Assembly (NCBI RefSeq): GCF_000005505.3
Contig: NC_016131.3
Span: 58,823,355-58,887,354 of the forward strand
Reading direction: 5' to 3'
Length of the DNA: 64,000 bases
DNA from: Brachypodium distachyon
Lineage: Eukaryota > Streptophyta > Magnoliopsida > Poales > Poaceae
Below the pieces are notes generated by a model that was given only the letters and a program-made list of their open reading frames with translations, was not told the DNA's origin and made no database searches. Each line of letters opens with the position of its first letter. Position 1 is the stretch's first letter. Shown piece by piece: positions 60,550-64,000 of this stretch. A program made the position numbers and the translations under genes.

Positions 60550-62414
60550 AATATCTAATCTGATTGGTACATGTACTCACCGGAGGACTGTGTGCATCGA
60601 TCCATCCAGATAAAAAAAAATAAGTAAATCGGGATGATTGTTTGCGTGAGCGGACTCCAACGGCACTGTCATGAAAATCATCTTCGGATGTTTTACAAGG
60701 TCCAAACGAGACCAATCTTCAAATGTTGGTTCCCAAGAGCATCTTCCCGTACGTGCATGGAGCATGAAACATACCACACTTCACACTTGGGGGCTACTGT
60801 CTTAATATGTGTTGGTTAAATTCTCTATCAAAAGTTATTCCTAGAGTGGAAGAGATGAAAGTTGCATTTGAGGTTGATATGCTGATATGCAGCTCTATAA
60901 AGAAAATCTCGAATCAGTACAAATGCAAAATCCCTTTGCAGTGAATGGAGTTAATTCTGATTTGGTAGCGACTATGACCATGAATTATACGATCCTTCTT
61001 TGGTCGTGTTGTCACTCGTCAATGCTACTACTGCATAGTATTTGATTAGTCTTGTTTATGATTGATCCGCAAACGCAGCAAATACCCATACTAATAAAGA
61101 GCAACCAAATCAAATGCGAAGAAATTTCATTTCAGAATCAGAAAAGAGATTACCATCCTGAGAGGCAAATAGAGTAGATCGATGTTGTATACATGTGACT
61201 GTCAGCAGTCGTGGTCAAAAAGCCCGGCTGTCCATTTCAAAAGTACTCCTCCAGTATCTTGTTTGTGATTTGATTAAGCGTTGATGCGTGCGTGAAACAC
61301 GATCTGGTTGCTTTACCTCATGCAAAATTCAGTTGCCGACAATAGTAACATTACTCCCCGCCGGCGACCGACTCTCTCTGGTGATTGCATTAGCCCCAGC
61401 TAGCCAATCTCGACTGTCAAGGAAAAAGAGACAATTAGTGACACGATCATCCTATACCAAGTTGGGTAAAGGAGTAGTGAGCTATTTTCTTATCTACCCA
61501 TTCAACTTTTAGCTTGAAAAAGCATCGACATGCGTCTTGTTATCTACTCGTTGTATCTATGTCATTTAAACTTATTTCCGCACTTTCCTTTACATACGTA
61601 CTCCATGCCGTAATATACACATAGTTATTTGTCGAAAATAATTGGTATTCACTTGAATACCTATGACTTGAACTGGCCCCTGGGCGCAGGTGGTCATGGT
61701 TGCGATGGATTGTCTAACACGATTAGGGTTAGGGATGCCAAGCCGTGCGGAACACGAGTACATGTGTCATGGTGCCGGTGAGTCTAGAGATGTGTTGGAA
61801 GGCTTCGGTCTTGTATCGTGTGGGTGATGAGATCCTCGCCGCCCAATTGGTTTGGTGTCCAGTTTAGTCGGACACGAGAGATACTACTTTTCGATCAATT
61901 CCTTTCTGCTTCTCATGCTTATCAAAAAATATCACATTAATTACATACCTGCATAAAAACGAAGATAACATTTATGACAATAACGAGTATCTAACAAATG
62001 TTGAGGATAAGTTTAGATACGATTAATAATAATAAAGAGAGAATGTAACCCCAAGTGACCTAACATTTCCCTGATCCATCCATCGTCGTCATCCACGTCA
62101 GGAGCAGCAGCATCTGTTCTCGCTGACACCGGGGCCCGCAACGAACCCCAGCTGGTGCTATCAGCCGCCACGTGGAGCCCACCTGCCCGCATGGCGATAA
62201 ACACACAAGCCCAAAAATTCCCAAAACACCGCCCAACGGAATAAATAAATAAAATAAAAATCGCGATTATCCTGACACGCGGGGCCCACCATTCCCGTGC
62301 TCTCTCTCTGTCTTCAATTTGTTCTGCGCTTCTCTCTCCCCCCATTCCTTGGTCCGTCGTCGCACCCCACAGAAAGTGTGAGAAGGAGGAAGAAGAGAGC
62401 GTCAAGCAGCCGAG
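60550..62414. other. Intergenic region and promoter of the TOM1-like gene
   Basis: No gene is recognised in 60550-62050. The last 300 bases look like a plant promoter: a G-box-like CCACGTGG (about 62168), GGGCCCACC (about 62283), and a CT-rich leader before the ATG. A 279-codon minus-strand frame (62013-62852) is antisense and overlaps the real gene start. Confidence 0.45.
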
Positions 62415-64000
62415 ATGAGGGAGCTGGTGGTCTCCTCCTTCTCTTCCACGGCGGCGGCTAACGCGGCGCTGGTGCGGGGATGGTGGGAGGAAGTCAACGA
62501 GTCGCCGGAGTGGCAGGACGGCGCCTTCTTCTCCCTCGCCGCCGCCTACGCCCTCGTCTCCGCCGTCGCGCTGGTCAGTCAGAACCCTCCCTCCCCTTTT
62601 GCCCTCAACCCGCAATGCCTCCCCTCTGATCTCAGCTGCCCTGCACCGGGATTGCCGGGACGCCGGTATAAAAATCAAAAAAATTGGATCTTCCCTCCCG
62701 TCTCTAGTGGTGGACCGATAGGATCCGTCGACCGATGCTGCTCGGTTCGGAGCTCGATTTGAGCCGCCTGTGCGTCCCTCTTGCAGATTCAGCTCGTCAG
62801 GATCCAGCACAGGGTGCCGGAGTTCGGATGGACGACTCAGAAGGTCTTCCACCTCATGAACTTCGTCGTCAATGGGGGTACGTAATGTAAATCACCCCAA
62901 TCAGTTCATTCCTTTGATTCCATTTCGCCGCGAAGACTACTCCACATGTATGATTTCTGTGTGCTGATATAAGTTGTAACCACCTTGCTGCTGCAGTTCG
63001 TGCTGTTGTATTCGGATTCCATGCCTGCGTCTTCTCTCTCCAGATTAAAGTAAGAAGCAGCTAAATTTGCTCACCAATTCACTGCCGGGCCTTTATTTAG
63101 GTATTTTGTTCCTCTACTTATAATCGGGACTAAATTGATCCGGCAGGTATATAAGTTGGTGTTACTAGACCTCCCCGGATTGCTCTTCTTCTCAGCATAC
63201 ACCTTACTTGTTCTTTTCTGGGCAGAAATATACCATCAGGTGAGTAATTGCTACGGATGCCTATATGTACTCATTCATGTTTCATCTTGTTTTCTCATGA
63301 TTATCCAAGAAACAATCCCAGTTACGTGGAACATTGTTCGAGTTTTTCAGGCTAGGAGTCTCCCCACAGATAAGTTGAGGATCATATACCTGGCAGTCAA
63401 TAGCATCGTATATGTAATTCAGGTGTGCTGTTTATCATCTCTGTGAAGTCATGTCACTTGATGAGGTTCTTTTTATGTGTAGTCTTCTCTTAATTATGTT
63501 CGTTATTTCCGATGGGAGATCTGTGACAGATCTGTATCTGGGTGTACCTCGGAATAAACGATAACAAGTTGGTGGAGCTGGTGAGCAAAATCTTCATAGT
63601 AGCTGTCTCTGCTGTGGCTCTTCTTGGTTTTGCAGTATATGGTGGAAGGTAAGCCCAATGCCTTTTGTTTGTATTGTACTTGCCGCGTGAATGCGCGCTG
63701 TATGTGTAAGCTGTGCTCTTGTTTTTCTGTAGGCTATTTGTCTTGCTGAGACGTTTCCCCATCGAATCAAAGGGGCGGAAAAAGAAGCTTTATGAGGTGA
63801 CTACAACCCTTCAATAAATGGCTCTGTACATATTTCCTCTTCAGGCACGCATGAATAGCTAAGCAGCCTGCTGTAAAGAGCGAACTGCCAACGTATTCCG
63901 TTAGGATCTGCCATTTCGTGTAGCTTTACCTATAACAGAGATTAGCTTTACTTTACGTACTGGAGAATGGCGTGCATTGGACATGATTTTTGTGTAACTC
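62415..64000 (+). CDS. TOM1/TOM3-family multi-pass membrane protein, 3' end beyond the window
   Basis: Seven exons visible: 62415-62573, 62787-62877, 62997-63049, 63147-63239, 63351-63422, 63530-63648, 63733-63796, all in phase, giving 217 residues; the rest lies beyond the window. Hydrophobic segments: [96 protein letters not shown]. Between them are conserved [22 protein letters not shown] and [16 protein letters not shown]. This is the tobamovirus multiplication 1/3 (TOM1/TOM3/THH1) family, tonoplast proteins with seven membrane spans that some plant RNA viruses use as a replication platform. The normal cell role is unclear. The intron after 63796 starts GTGACT. No break seen. Confidence 0.92.

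Noticed and set aside
62013..62852. Minus-strand frame of 279 codons
   Set aside because: It runs antisense over the promoter and first exons of the TOM1-family gene and shows no recognisable domain.

Overview
The window is nuclear DNA of a grass. The evidence is split plant genes with GT-AG introns, Stowaway MITEs with the grass CTCCCTCCGT terminus, CACTA-type CACTGGTGGC subterminal repeats, a Retrosat2-like gypsy element with very long LTRs, plant LINEs, and GC-rich first exons. A Pooideae grass (Brachypodium or Triticeae relative) is my best guess, but species is not proven. Layout, left to right: positions 1-345 hold a minus-strand LTR fragment. Positions 469-3289 hold a non-autonomous CACTA element that split a Stowaway MITE. 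Two intact MITEs follow. DDRGK1/UFBP1 (UFMylation, ER) runs 4937-8038 on +. A small SGWT-motif gene with an apparent frameshift lies at 9179-9510 on -. A GRF zinc-finger gene lies at 10548-11161 on +. Positions 11675 to about 25245 are a nested retrotransposon block: a + element with a putative-gypsy-type gag-like ORF, cut at 15668 by the LTR of a - strand gypsy element whose polyprotein and extra upstream ORF occupy 19070-24852. Next comes an F-box gene (-, exons 31518-32281 and 26111-26732). Its 4.8 kb intron contains a mosaic of LINE pieces, one of them a small LINE inserted in reverse with a clear target-site duplication. A glutamate receptor-like channel gene (-, 32726-36220, four exons) follows, then about 3.7 kb of promoter and intergenic DNA, then a nearly complete but decayed LINE (-, about 39940-46883). 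The last part is gene-rich: RPN6, a 26S proteasome lid subunit (48934-50220, +, with a 5' UTR intron containing diverged tandem repeats); LARP6, a La-related RNA-binding protein (50886-53077, +, nine exons); a large plant-mobile-domain protein (53730-59979, -, six exons, acidic repeats); and the 5' part of a TOM1/TOM3-family membrane protein (62415 to beyond the right edge, +). The host genes do not form an operon or pathway; they are ordinary euchromatic neighbours with retroelements accumulated between and inside them. DDRGK1 and RPN6 both act in protein quality control, but nothing in the sequence links them beyond position. I saw no convincing tRNA, rRNA or CRISPR array. I found no wholly new system. 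The most unusual items are the nested transposon structures with readable target-site duplications, the palindromic CACTA interior, the modular repeated exons of the plant-mobile-domain gene, and the repeated RPN6 leader intron. All exon borders were placed by eye from splice dinucleotides, reading phase and family resemblance; no alignment or transcript data were used.
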